Shown here one piece after another: positions 7,478 through 15,469 of a stretch of DNA of 26,081 nucleotides. The DNA comes from CAYSLU01 sp964431965 (lineage in GTDB: Bacteria; Verrucomicrobiota; Kiritimatiellia; CAIKKV01; CAYSLU01). A program made the position numbers and the translations under genes. The stretch's first letter is position 1, and each line of letters starts with the position of its first letter. Location of the stretch: assembly GCA_964431965.1 (NCBI GenBank), contig CAYSLU010000077.1:1-26081 (forward strand), in the 5' to 3' direction. The notes beneath the pieces were generated by a model that was given only the letters and a program-made list of their open reading frames with translations, did not search any database and was not told where the DNA came from.

Positions 7478-8370
7478 TCGATACGCTCACCCACAACGTC
7501 CCGCTGCTGACCGGCCTGCTCTACGCCATGAGCTTCGGCGGGCTGGCCTACTGCATCCTCCAGACGCTGCGCTCGGGCGCCGAGGCGTACGCCAGCGAGT
7601 ACACGGCCGAGGCCGGCCGCCAGCTCGAGGACATGTTCGTCTTCATCCCGCCGCGCCGGATCATCGAGCTCGCCTTCGCCTCCTCCGCGGCCGCCTTTAT
7701 CGCGCTCTTCTCGGTGGCCGGCGGATTCGACCGGCTGGCCTTCCTGCGCGGGGTCGTGTGCGGCGCCTTTGGCGCCCTGGCCGGGTGGCAGCTGCCCGGC
7801 GGGGTGCTCCTCATCATCCGCCGGCGCCGCCTGGCGCGCTTCAACCAGCAGCTCGCGGACAGCCTGCTGAACATGAGCAACGCGCTGCGCGCCGGCTTCA
7901 GCATCATGCAGGCGTTCGAGACCGTCGTGCGCGAGAAGCAGAACCCCATCTCGCAGGAGTTCGGCGTGTTCCTGCATCAGGTCCGGGTCGGCATGAAGAT
8001 GGAGGAAGCGCTCGAGAACCTGCAGGCCCGCGTGGGCAGCGAGGACATGGCGATCGTCGCCTCCGCCATCGAAACGGCCCGCCAGACCGGCGGCAACCTG
8101 ACCGAGGTGTTCGAGAAGATCGCACACACGATCCGGGAGCGGTCGCGCATCGAGCGCCGGATCCGGACCCTCACCGCCCAGGGCCGCCTCCAGGGGGTCA
8201 TCGTCGGCGCCATGCCCCTCCTGCTGGGCCTCGCCATCTTCGCCATGGAGCCGGGCATGATGGTGCCGTTCCTCCGCTCCACCGCGGGCGTCGTCGTTCT
8301 GATCATCGTACTCGTCTTCGAGGTGGCCGGCGCCCTGATCATCCGCAAGATCGTGAACATCGACGTATGA
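7474..8370 (+). CDS. tadB: Tad pilus inner-membrane platform protein TadB
   Basis: The 298-residue protein has two N-terminal membrane helices (about 10-28 and 67-105). A cytoplasmic T2SSF/GspF domain follows at about 125-250 (ADSLLNMSNALRAGFSIMQA, QTGGNLTEVFEKIAHTIRER), then two C-terminal helices (about 243-262 and 268-291). TadB and TadC together form the membrane platform engaged by the TadA ATPase. The start ATG overlaps the tadA stop (ATGA), so translation is coupled. The same frame is open upstream to 5665, but that overlaps tadA and has no relation to the family. The stop overlaps the tadC start in the same ATGA fashion. Confidence 0.93.
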   Translation: MIDTLTHNVPLLTGLLYAMSFGGLAYCILQTLRSGAEAYASEYTAEAGRQLEDMFVFIPPRRIIELAFASSAAAFIALFSVAGGFDRLAFLRGVVCGAFGALAGWQLPGGVLLIIRRRRLARFNQQLADSLLNMSNALRAGFSIMQAFETVVREKQNPISQEFGVFLHQVRVGMKMEEALENLQARVGSEDMAIVASAIETARQTGGNLTEVFEKIAHTIRERSRIERRIRTLTAQGRLQGVIVGAMPLLLGLAIFAMEPGMMVPFLRSTAGVVVLIIVLVFEVAGALIIRKIVNIDV

Positions 8371-9299
8371 CGGCCATGGATACCCAGACGATCGCGGCCC
8401 TGGCGCTCCTGTGGGCGCTCTTCTGCGGCGGCATGGCCTGGTATTCGGCCCAGGTCCTGCGCAACGTCACCTACGTGACGCTGGCCGACGGGCGCCGCCA
8501 GGAGCGGCTGCTCCCGCCGCTGTTCCGGCTCCTGCTGCCGCTGGCGCCCAATCTGGCGCCCCTGTTCCGGCGCCCGTCCCACGCCGTGCGCCGCGAGCAG
8601 ATCGCCGCGCGCATCGTGTCCGCCGGCTTCGCCGGGCTGATCACGGCGGAGGAGTTTCTCGCCCTTCGCCTGCTGCTGCCGGCGATCCCCGGCCTGCTGG
8701 TCGTCGCCGCGGCGTGGATGGTCTTCTCGCTCACCGAGGGACGGCTCGGAGCCGCGCTGGCGCGCCATCAGATCCCGCTGTTCGTCGCGCTCCTGCTCGC
8801 GTTCTTCGTCTACCCCGACCGGTGGCTTCGCCGCTCGCTCGCCCGCCGGCACCGAAGCATCCAGCGCGCCCTGCCGTTCGTCCTCGACCTGCTCACGCTC
8901 TCCGTGGAGGCCGGGCTCGACTTCATGAGCGCCATCCAGCGCATCGTGGACCGGCGCGTCATGGATCCGATCGGCGAGGAGTTCGTCCAGGTGCTCCGCG
9001 AGATCCAGCTCGGGAAGACCCGGCGCGACGCGCTCCGGGACATGGTGACCCGCGTCGATCAGGTCGATGTGCGGGTCGCCGTGAACGCGCTGGTCCAGGC
9101 CGACGAGCTCGGGGTCGGCATCGCCGCGGTGCTGCGCATCCAGTCCGACCAGATGCGGAGCCGCCGGTTCGAGCGGGCCGAGCGCCTGGCGAACGAGGCG
9201 CCCGTGAAGATGCTCTTCCCGCTGATCGCGTTCATCTTCCCGGCGGTGTTCCTGATCCTGCTGGGTCCGATCGTCCTGCAGATCTTCCGCTACCTGTAG
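8367..9299 (+). CDS. tadC: Tad pilus inner-membrane platform protein TadC
   Basis: The 310-residue protein has membrane helices near 10-28, 105-125 and 135-152. Its T2SSF domain covers about 170-295 (ALPFVLDLLTLSVEAGLDFM, ADELGVGIAAVLRIQSDQMR), followed by the C-terminal helix KMLFPLIAFIFPAVFLILLG. The segment LSVEAGLDFMSAIQRI is typical of TadC. The start at 8367 overlaps the tadB stop (ATGA); another ATG 9 bases in is possible. It is the last gene of the pilus operon on this strand: the next gene is convergent, and its 3' end overlaps the last 68 bases of tadC. Confidence 0.93.
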   Translation: MTAMDTQTIAALALLWALFCGGMAWYSAQVLRNVTYVTLADGRRQERLLPPLFRLLLPLAPNLAPLFRRPSHAVRREQIAARIVSAGFAGLITAEEFLALRLLLPAIPGLLVVAAAWMVFSLTEGRLGAALARHQIPLFVALLLAFFVYPDRWLRRSLARRHRSIQRALPFVLDLLTLSVEAGLDFMSAIQRIVDRRVMDPIGEEFVQVLREIQLGKTRRDALRDMVTRVDQVDVRVAVNALVQADELGVGIAAVLRIQSDQMRSRRFERAERLANEAPVKMLFPLIAFIFPAVFLILLGPIVLQIFRYL

Positions 9300-9849
9300 G
9301 ACCCGCGTCCCGCCCGTGCAGCCGCACCGTGCCGGCCGGCCGCTCCCGGTCCGCTATGCTATCCAGCCGCGTGCGAATGCCCGCGTACATGACGCGCAGC
9401 GCCTCGCGTCGATCCTCCGCCTCGAGCGTCGCCAGCCCCCTCCGGTAGATCTCCTCCGCCCGGGCGGGATCGCGCAGGTCCAGGATGGCGAGGTCGATCA
9501 TGTCCACGTACGGCTTCAGCTCCCGGGGATACCCGGCCGCAATCTTCTCGTACTCCGCCATCGCCTCCTCCAGAAGACCGTTCTTGCGCCGCGACTCCGG
9601 GATTCCGTACATGGGCGGGATCTCTTCGATCGGCCCGCCCGGGTAGTAGAGCGATCCCGCCGGCTCCGCGAGCAGCGCCGCAATCGGCCCGGCAACGGTC
9701 ACGGCCGCCACCATGAACAGCGCGACGCCCACGAGGAACCCGAGCGGGGATGGCCCGTGCGCCATGGAGGCCCAGCCCAGCGCGGCCGGTACCGCTGCAA
9801 TCAGCAGCCGCCGCCCCAATCTCCTGAGACCATCCCCGTAATCGCTCAC
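9232..9849 (-). CDS. Small membrane protein with TPR-like region
   Basis: The 205-residue protein begins at GTG 9849 after GGGGAGGG. Two hydrophobic segments (about 14-31 and 36-60) are followed by a short acidic/Pro stretch and a soluble region with helical repeats (LLEEAMAEYEKIAAGYPREL; PARAEEIYRRGLATLEAEDR) of TPR type. The last 35 or so residues are Gly/Arg/Pro-rich, and the final 23 codons overlap the end of tadC on the other strand, so that tail may be poorly conserved. It lies tail-to-tail with tadC and head-to-head with the FHA gene at 9974. TPR proteins such as TadD often accompany tad loci as lipoproteins, but this one has membrane helices and no lipobox, so it is not a clear TadD. 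Confidence 0.7.
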   Translation of the reverse strand: MSDYGDGLRRLGRRLLIAAVPAALGWASMAHGPSPLGFLVGVALFMVAAVTVAGPIAALLAEPAGSLYYPGGPIEEIPPMYGIPESRRKNGLLEEAMAEYEKIAAGYPRELKPYVDMIDLAILDLRDPARAEEIYRRGLATLEAEDRREALRVMYAGIRTRLDSIADRERPAGTVRLHGRDAGPTGSGRSAGRSDPAGSGTPPGR

Positions 9850-9911
9850 GCGCCCTCCCCGGCAACCGCCCGCCCCCCGCCATCCTCGTCCACATCACGA
9901 CAAGAATAGAC

Positions 9912-9939
9912 TTGAGGCGCGCGGCGAAAAGCATATTCT
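9912..9939 (+). promoter_or_regulatory. Candidate promoter for FHA-PEGA operon
   Basis: TTGAGG (9912-9917) and TATTCT (9934-9939) are separated by 16 bases, 35 bases before the FHA gene ATG in a divergent gap. The match to the housekeeping consensus is moderate. Confidence 0.35.
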
Positions 9940-9973
9940 CCATTTCAGACTCGTGACGGCACGCGCGTAGGAC

Positions 9974-11311
9974 ATGGTTCAGACCGTCCATCTGATTGTA
10001 GAAGTCGGCCCCGACAAGGGCCGGGAGATCAGCGTCCCGGTCGAGGGGGTCCGCATCGGGCGCTCGTCCCGGAACGACATCACGCTCATCGACCCCTCCG
10101 TTTCGCGCTTCCACTGCCGGTTCAGCGTGAAGCCGGGCGATGGCCTGTGGCTGAGCGACCTCGGCAGCGCGAACCAGACGCTCGTCAACGCCAACCCGGC
10201 GCAGGAGCAGCGGTTGCACGTGGGCGACCTCGTCACCGTCGGCAACACCGTCATCAAGGTCGTTCACGACGGCGCCGATTCCGCACCGGTTCCCCCGCCC
10301 TCCGCACCCGGGCATCTGCCCGAGCCCGCCGCCTCCTTTGACCTCGGGCTCCGCGAGCGCCCGCGCGAGGAGCGAGGCCCGCGCATCCGCCGCCTGCTGG
10401 TCCTTGCGGCCGTCATGGCGGCCATCGCGGCCGCCGCCTGGGCCCACAAGACGCGCTACTGGCAAACGTTCCGCACCCGCCTGGCGCCCAAGCCCCACAA
10501 GGTGGAGGCCGCCGTCCCGGCCGCCAGCTTGCCGGACCTGCAGCTGCAGTACGAGAAGATCTCGGCCACGCCGTCCAACATCTTCCGGTACTACATGGAA
10601 ATCGGCGATACGCTGATCATCCAGGTCGACGACCTCCAGAACAACCGGCAGGTCCGCAAGGAGAAGAAGGTCGACCCGGCGGTGCTCGCCGGCCTCGCCA
10701 AGGCCATCGAGTCTTCCAGCTTCTTCGAGTTGCTCGACGACTACCAGGGGGTGATTCCGAACGTCTACGATGTGCTCGACCTCTCCGTTACCCTCCAGCG
10801 CCGGACCCACCGCACGCGCGTCGTAAACCGGATTGAGCCGGACGTCTTCCGAACCATTCGCGAGGCCATCGAGGAGTTCGGCCGTACCGAGGTGGGGCTC
10901 GCGGCGCTGGCGCTCGAACCCGAGCGTCTCATCGAGATGGCGCGAAACGCCGTGGACGTCGCCCACAAGCTCTATGACGAAAAGGAGATCCGCTACGGCA
11001 ACCTCGCGCAGGCCGTCCGGTCGTGCCGGGAAGCCGAGGTCTACCTGGAGACGATCGAGCCGAAGCCGGACTTCTACGCGGAGGCCGTCGGGCTCAAGGG
11101 CGATTGCGAGCGCGAACTCCAGAAGCGCTACGACGACTTGAGCTTCCTCGCCGAGCGCGCGATCAAGCTCCGCGACTGGAAGGAGGCGTCCAAGCACCTG
11201 AACGTCATCTGCGAGCTGGTCCCCGACCGGTCGGACGCCCGGAATCAGGGCGCGTTCAAGAAACTGGTGGACGTCGACCGGCACCTGAAGGCAGGGAGCG
11301 ACCAACCATGA
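9974..11311 (+). CDS. Membrane-anchored FHA domain protein with helical C-terminal region
   Basis: The 445-residue protein has an N-terminal FHA domain (about 5-97) with all key phosphothreonine-binding residues: GRSSRND (Arg30), SVSRFH (Ser44, Arg45, His47) and SANQTLVN (Asn67). A Pro-rich linker follows, then one membrane helix (about 139-157) with basic residues before it, placing FHA in the cytoplasm and the C-terminus outside. The outer part (about 185-445) has a beta-rich segment (FRYYMEIGDTLIIQVDDLQ) and then helices resembling TPR repeats (380-440). It probably binds a phosphorylated partner inside the cell and links it to the envelope. Its stop overlaps the start of the PEGA gene. 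The nearby Ser/Thr kinase is a natural candidate writer, by inference. Confidence 0.85.
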   Translation: MVQTVHLIVEVGPDKGREISVPVEGVRIGRSSRNDITLIDPSVSRFHCRFSVKPGDGLWLSDLGSANQTLVNANPAQEQRLHVGDLVTVGNTVIKVVHDGADSAPVPPPSAPGHLPEPAASFDLGLRERPREERGPRIRRLLVLAAVMAAIAAAAWAHKTRYWQTFRTRLAPKPHKVEAAVPAASLPDLQLQYEKISATPSNIFRYYMEIGDTLIIQVDDLQNNRQVRKEKKVDPAVLAGLAKAIESSSFFELLDDYQGVIPNVYDVLDLSVTLQRRTHRTRVVNRIEPDVFRTIREAIEEFGRTEVGLAALALEPERLIEMARNAVDVAHKLYDEKEIRYGNLAQAVRSCREAEVYLETIEPKPDFYAEAVGLKGDCERELQKRYDDLSFLAERAIKLRDWKEASKHLNVICELVPDRSDARNQGAFKKLVDVDRHLKAGSDQP

Positions 11312-12627
11312 GGCGAACAGCCGTCATCTCCTCCTGCTTCGCCGCCATCGCGGTCGCCTCGGCTTTGGCCGGCGGCCAGATCCGGATCGAAACCGAGCCG
11401 CCCGGAGCCATCATCTCCCTCAACGGCGCCGTTCAGGACGTGTCGCCCGTCACAATCACGAACGTCCCCGCCGGCGACCACCTCATCGCGGCCCGCAAGT
11501 CCGGCTTCTTCGATGCCCGCCGGACGGTCAGCGTCGCCCCGGACCAGAAGGCCGCCGTCGAACTGAAGCTCGAATCCCTCACCGGCCTGGTCGTCATCCA
11601 CGCCGTCCCGCCCAACGCGGAGATCGAGATCGATGGCGCCCACCACGGCGCAGCGCCCATCCTGCTCACCGATATCACCCTCGGCAAGCACCGGGTCCGG
11701 GCCAGCGCAGCGGGCTATGTGTCGCGAGAGGTCGATCTCGTCGTCGACGGCCGCACGCCCCGGAAGCTCGAGGTGGCGCTCACCTCGGACTCCGCGCGCC
11801 TGACCATTGAGTCCGAGCCGCCCGGCGCCTCCGTGACCGTCAACGGCATATCCCGGGGCGAGACGCCCTGCACCGTCGAGCGGATGCCGACCGGCGACAG
11901 CGAGATCGAGGTGGCCCTGGCCGCCTATCAGCCGTTCAAGCAGACCGTCAAGCTGCAGGCCGGCGACAGCTTCCCGGTCAAGGCGATTCTCCGGCCGATC
12001 CCGGCCCGGCTGAGCGTCAGCACCACCCCGCCCGGCGCACGCGTCTACATCGACGACCAGTTCCGCGACGAGTCCCCGGTCTCGCTCGACCGGATCGAGC
12101 CCGGCGCCCATCGGATCCGGGTCGAGATGCCGGGCTACGACACCGACACGCGCACGGTCGAGCTCAAGCAGGCCGATGAGCGCAATGAGGAGATCCGCCT
12201 GAACAAGAACAGCGGCCTGCTCGAGATCACGACCGAGCCCCCGGGCGTCCGGGTGGTCGTTGACGGCAAGGAGCGCGGAGTGACCGTTGCAGGGGCGATC
12301 GAGGGCCAGTCCGAGCCCCTGCCCGTCGACCTCCTGGCGGCCGGCGAGCACCGCCTGCACTTCTCTCGCAAGGGGTACTACACGTCGGAGCGGACCGTAC
12401 TGGTCGAAGCCAGCAAGTCGCTGAGCCTGCGCGAAGCGCTGAAGCGCCGATTCACGCCGGACACGATCGTCCGCACTGCGGCCGATTCATTCGAGGGCGT
12501 CTTGTCCGACCGTCGCACGGACGGGTCTGTCGTGCTCGAAACCAAGCCCGGCATCTTCAAGACCTTCAAGCCGGGCGAGTTCACCGCGGTTGAGCCCATC
12601 AAGCCGTCGCCCGCGACCCGCCCGTAG
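11308..12627 (+). CDS. Secreted protein with five PEGA domains
   Basis: The 439-residue protein has a signal peptide (1-22, ending SALAGG). Five tandem PEGA repeats follow at about 25-89, 93-158, 163-228, 233-298 and 303-375. Most begin with a strand and a PPGA-type turn (EPPGAIISLNG, EPPGASVTVNG, TPPGARVYIDD, EPPGVRVVVDG); the second reads VPPNAEIEIDG. Each carries a later AGxH segment. A final small domain (about 380-430, TPDTIVRTAADSFEGVLSD) is not recognised. PEGA domains are beta-sandwich modules found in surface and envelope proteins. The start overlaps the FHA gene stop (ATGA), so the two are co-translated; GGGAG upstream is a good ribosome site. It ends five bases before a convergent gene. 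Confidence 0.9.
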   Translation: MRRTAVISSCFAAIAVASALAGGQIRIETEPPGAIISLNGAVQDVSPVTITNVPAGDHLIAARKSGFFDARRTVSVAPDQKAAVELKLESLTGLVVIHAVPPNAEIEIDGAHHGAAPILLTDITLGKHRVRASAAGYVSREVDLVVDGRTPRKLEVALTSDSARLTIESEPPGASVTVNGISRGETPCTVERMPTGDSEIEVALAAYQPFKQTVKLQAGDSFPVKAILRPIPARLSVSTTPPGARVYIDDQFRDESPVSLDRIEPGAHRIRVEMPGYDTDTRTVELKQADERNEEIRLNKNSGLLEITTEPPGVRVVVDGKERGVTVAGAIEGQSEPLPVDLLAAGEHRLHFSRKGYYTSERTVLVEASKSLSLREALKRRFTPDTIVRTAADSFEGVLSDRRTDGSVVLETKPGIFKTFKPGEFTAVEPIKPSPATRP

Positions 12628-12632
12628 CCGGC

Positions 12633-13502
12633 TCACGCTCCCGAACCCGCCCGTCTGCTTCGGATCGACCGCATCGCCTCCTCCGCATCCGCGCGAACCG
12701 CCGGATCCCGATGTCGCGCGAACCGGCTCAGAGCCCGCTCGGCGCGGCGCGAGTCGGTTTCCCCGAGCCCGGCAATCAGCTCCCTTAGCTGGCGCCCGCC
12801 AGCGGCCGGCAGCGCACCGATCATGGCGCCGTGTGCATCCGGCCCCAGCAGGACCAGCGCCCGGGCGGCCGTGCGGCGCACCGTGAAGTACGGATCGTCG
12901 AGCGCCGCGATGAGCGCCGCGGCCGCCGACGGATCGCCGATGTCCCGGAGCGCGTTGGCGGCCGCCACACGCCGGACCTCCTTCTCGTGGCGCAGGAAGG
13001 GAGCGATGAGCGGGACGGCCGCCCGGACCTTCCACTTCCCGAGCGTGCGAATCGCCGCCCCCGCCGCCTCGTCGTCGTCCAGCAGCGCAACGACCCGGTC
13101 CACGCGAAGCGGCGCCGGGCACAGCCCGAGGAAGTACACCGCCGCACGCCGCACGCGCGGCTGCGGCGCGGCCAGGAAGTCCGCCAGAACGGCGGGAGCG
13201 CCGTTCGTTGCCAGCGCCGAAACCAGTTCCTGCGCCAGCCCCCACACCATCACGCTGTCCGCCGCCGTGAGCGGCATGACATGGCGCAGCGCATCCGGAC
13301 CGCGCCGCAGCAGCTCGCCCTGCGCTTCGGCCTTCTGCGCACGCTTCAGCTCGGTGCTGCCGTAGCGCTCGGCCCGGAAGACAAGCTCATCCATCGAAAG
13401 ACCGGCCGCCAGATTCGTCGGGGCCACGGCTCCGGCCATACTGCACGCCGCCCACAGCGCGGCGAGCGTCGCCGCCATGCCCGTGCGAAGCGTCCATCTC
13501 AC
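12633..13502 (-). CDS. Exported HEAT-repeat protein
   Basis: The 289-residue protein starts at GTG 13502, overlapping the upstream gene's stop by four bases (GTGA), with AAAGGGGG ahead. An N-terminal signal sequence (about 1-26) ends MAGAVAP. Residues of about 100-285 hold around six HEAT-like/PBS-lyase-like repeats, such as LADFLAAPQPRVRRAAVYFL, FLRHEKEVRRVAAANALRDI and ALDDPYFTVRRTAARALVLL. Such repeats bind protein partners and need not imply lyase activity. A Cys in the signal region (WAAC) is a poor lipobox. It is probably co-transcribed with, and may bind, the Asp/Gly/Tyr repeat protein upstream; that partnership is inferred from the overlap only. Confidence 0.85.
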   Translation of the reverse strand: MRWTLRTGMAATLAALWAACSMAGAVAPTNLAAGLSMDELVFRAERYGSTELKRAQKAEAQGELLRRGPDALRHVMPLTAADSVMVWGLAQELVSALATNGAPAVLADFLAAPQPRVRRAAVYFLGLCPAPLRVDRVVALLDDDEAAGAAIRTLGKWKVRAAVPLIAPFLRHEKEVRRVAAANALRDIGDPSAAAALIAALDDPYFTVRRTAARALVLLGPDAHGAMIGALPAAGGRQLRELIAGLGETDSRRAERALSRFARHRDPAVRADAEEAMRSIRSRRAGSGA

Positions 13503-15433
13503 GGCGCGCCCCCTTTCGTCGGGGCGGGGTCGTCATAGACAATCCCGTACAGAGGCCGCTTCATCCTGATCCCGTCCAGAGCCCCGCACGAGTACTGGTC
13601 GCCCCCCCCCAGGTCCAGCAGGACGGCGAGGCTCCCGTAGTCCCGAGGCATGCCCTCGTTCCCGATGCCCTGGCAATGATCCTTCTGCCGCCCGAAGTAC
13701 GCGTCCTGCCCGGCCTCATCGGCGAGCAGCGCGAAGGAGCTGTTGATCGCCCGCGCCTGGGCGTGCGAGTCGCCCGTGTAGGTGTCGTCGCCCGCCCGGT
13801 CGAACAGCATGCCCACCGCATAGTCGTGCGCGCTGCCCTGGACAAGGATGGAGCCCGAATAGACGTCGTCCCCGCAGCCATCGGCCAGCAATCCGAGGCT
13901 GAGGTGAATCCCGGTCCCCTGGCCGTACTGGTAGACGCTGTACCGGTCGTTTCCGGCGCGATCCAACAGGAAAGCCGCCGAGTACCAGTAGCTCACGCCC
14001 TGCCCGTACACGTCGGCCTCGTAGCAGTCGCTGCCCGCCAGATCCACCAGCGCCGCCACTCCACCGCCGATGAACGGCCGGATCCCGATGGCGAATCCCT
14101 GGGACAGCGAGATGAACCGCCCCGGATTGCGCTCGTGGTCCGGCTCCACGCCGCCGGCCGAGTACGCGTCGTTCCCGGCCCGGTCCACGAGCAGGGCGAA
14201 GCCGCCAACGCCGGCGCAGGCCTGGGCCGAGAGCCCCGCGCGGTAGGTGTCGTCGCCCGAGGCATCGTCCAGCATGCCCACACCCGCGAGCGCAGCCCCC
14301 TGCGCAAATCCCCGGGCCCGGTACGTATCGTCACCCGCCTCATCGACCAGCACGGCCGCCCCGAACAGCGCCGTCCCCTGCCCCGCGTACGCAGCCGCAT
14401 ACGTGTCGTCGCCGCCAGCATCAACCACCGCGCACAGGCCAAACACCGCGCTGCCGATTCCGAGCGGGCCCGGCGACTCGTACCGGTCGGCGCCCGCCAA
14501 GTCCACGATTGCCGCCAGCGCCAGCCCGGCGCCGTACACGCCGTCCGCGACCCCTACGGCACCCCCATACCGGTCATCGCCGCCCGGATCGAGCACGAGC
14601 AGGGAGGCATTCGTGTGAACATCCGCGCCCGGAGTGCCGACTACTACCGCGCCCAGCGGGGTGGACAGCCGAATCGGCGAGGCCGGCCAGTTGCTGATTC
14701 CGCCGGCGTCGCGCCGCAGTTGCAGCACGGCGGCATGCCACTCGCAGCCGGCGGCGGCGATCGCGCCCCGGTCGACATTGGTGAAGATCGCCAGGAATCG
14801 GTCCGCCGCCGGCTCCGGATCCAGCGCGTTGCCCTCGGCGATCACGGCCTCCAGAAGCTGGCTCGACACGCCCCACGAACACAGGTCGGCGCGCACGCCC
14901 GAATCGTCCTCGGCGTTGAACGTGCCCGCGAAGTGCGAAGCGGCCGCGTACGCCCGGTCAGACGGTCCGACACGCCCGACCGCGCGCTGCAGGAGCTCGC
15001 CCGCGACCTGCGCACGGTCCAGGAACCGATCGAGCGCCGTCAGCACCGCCGGCGCCGGTCCGCGGGCCGGGTGGTCCCAGGCTGGAGCCGCACTCGTCAC
15101 GGCCTGGCTCCATCCCGCCTCGGTGAGCGCGGCGGCCAGCCGCCATGCCGCAGGCGGGTCGTGGGTGCCGGTCGCCGCCAGGATCCGGTCCGCCGCCGGC
15201 GGCAACTCGAGCGGCGCTCGGAGCGCGCTCCTCACCCATGAGAGCGCCCACTTGGGGCGGGCGATGTCCTTGTCGAATCCAAGGTCCGTCTCCGACATGT
15301 TCAGCGCGTGAAGGGCGGCGCCGAGGTGGGCGCGCGTGTTCGTCCCGAGAGTGGGCTCCTGCGAGCGGGCGGCCGGCGCGAAGAGCGCCAGCGAGGCCCA
15401 GGCGACGCGAGCCCAGCGGAGGATGTCCGTCAC
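13499..15433 (-). CDS. Secreted protein with twelve GDDxY-type solenoid repeats
   Basis: This 644-residue protein is of a type I do not recognise. A signal peptide ends near AARSQEP (about residue 25). A helical Ala-rich region of about 250 residues follows, and then twelve tandem units of about 26-27 residues. The unit pattern is: small residue, x-Leu-x-Asp, x-x-Gly-Asp-Asp-x-Tyr, then often Gln-Gly. Numbered from the upstream GTG, the repeat Tyr residues are 291, 320, 347, 373, 399, 426, 473, 500, 527, 554, 581 and 616, so the spacing is regular except for two insertions. The Asp clusters could bind Ca2+, and the regularity suggests a beta-solenoid; both are inferences. GTG at 15433 is chosen over GTG at 15439 because GGAGG ends at 15439, leaving a 5-base spacer to 15433 and none to 15439. 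Confidence 0.85.
   Translation of the reverse strand: MTDILRWARVAWASLALFAPAARSQEPTLGTNTRAHLGAALHALNMSETDLGFDKDIARPKWALSWVRSALRAPLELPPAADRILAATGTHDPPAAWRLAAALTEAGWSQAVTSAAPAWDHPARGPAPAVLTALDRFLDRAQVAGELLQRAVGRVGPSDRAYAAASHFAGTFNAEDDSGVRADLCSWGVSSQLLEAVIAEGNALDPEPAADRFLAIFTNVDRGAIAAAGCEWHAAVLQLRRDAGGISNWPASPIRLSTPLGAVVVGTPGADVHTNASLLVLDPGGDDRYGGAVGVADGVYGAGLALAAIVDLAGADRYESPGPLGIGSAVFGLCAVVDAGGDDTYAAAYAGQGTALFGAAVLVDEAGDDTYRARGFAQGAALAGVGMLDDASGDDTYRAGLSAQACAGVGGFALLVDRAGNDAYSAGGVEPDHERNPGRFISLSQGFAIGIRPFIGGGVAALVDLAGSDCYEADVYGQGVSYWYSAAFLLDRAGNDRYSVYQYGQGTGIHLSLGLLADGCGDDVYSGSILVQGSAHDYAVGMLFDRAGDDTYTGDSHAQARAINSSFALLADEAGQDAYFGRQKDHCQGIGNEGMPRDYGSLAVLLDLGGGDQYSCGALDGIRMKRPLYGIVYDDPAPTKGGAP
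13529..14608 (-). repeat. Twelve-unit coding repeat array (period about 78-81 bases)
   Basis: The C-terminal half of the secreted repeat protein. Units share LxDxxGDDxY at protein level but have diverged at DNA level. Examples are LVDEAGDDTYRARGFAQG, LLDRAGNDRYSVYQYGQG and LFDRAGDDTYTGDSHAQA. Units 6 and 11 carry insertions of roughly 20 and 8 residues. Confidence 0.85.
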
Positions 15434-15438
15434 GCTCA

Positions 15439-15443
15439 CCTCC
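15439..15443 (-). promoter_or_regulatory. Ribosome binding site deciding the repeat-protein start
   Basis: On the minus strand GGAGG (15443-15439) is followed by TGAGC and then GTG at 15433. The upstream in-frame GTG at 15439 shares a base with this site and is unlikely to be the start. Confidence 0.6.
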
Positions 15444-15469
15444 CGGACGGCGCCCGCGCCGCCATGCCC

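Noticed and set aside
9359..11305. Long minus-strand open frame (648 codons)
   Set aside because: It is antisense to the FHA gene, whose FHA residues and membrane helix are clear; a shadow of GC-rich coding.
13440..13470. Lipoprotein signal in the HEAT protein (WAAC)
   Set aside because: The -3 residue is Trp, not Leu or a similar residue; a normal signal peptide fits better.
13676..15241. Plus-strand open frame (521 codons)
   Set aside because: It is antisense to the GDDxY-repeat gene; the repeat regularity is in the minus frame.
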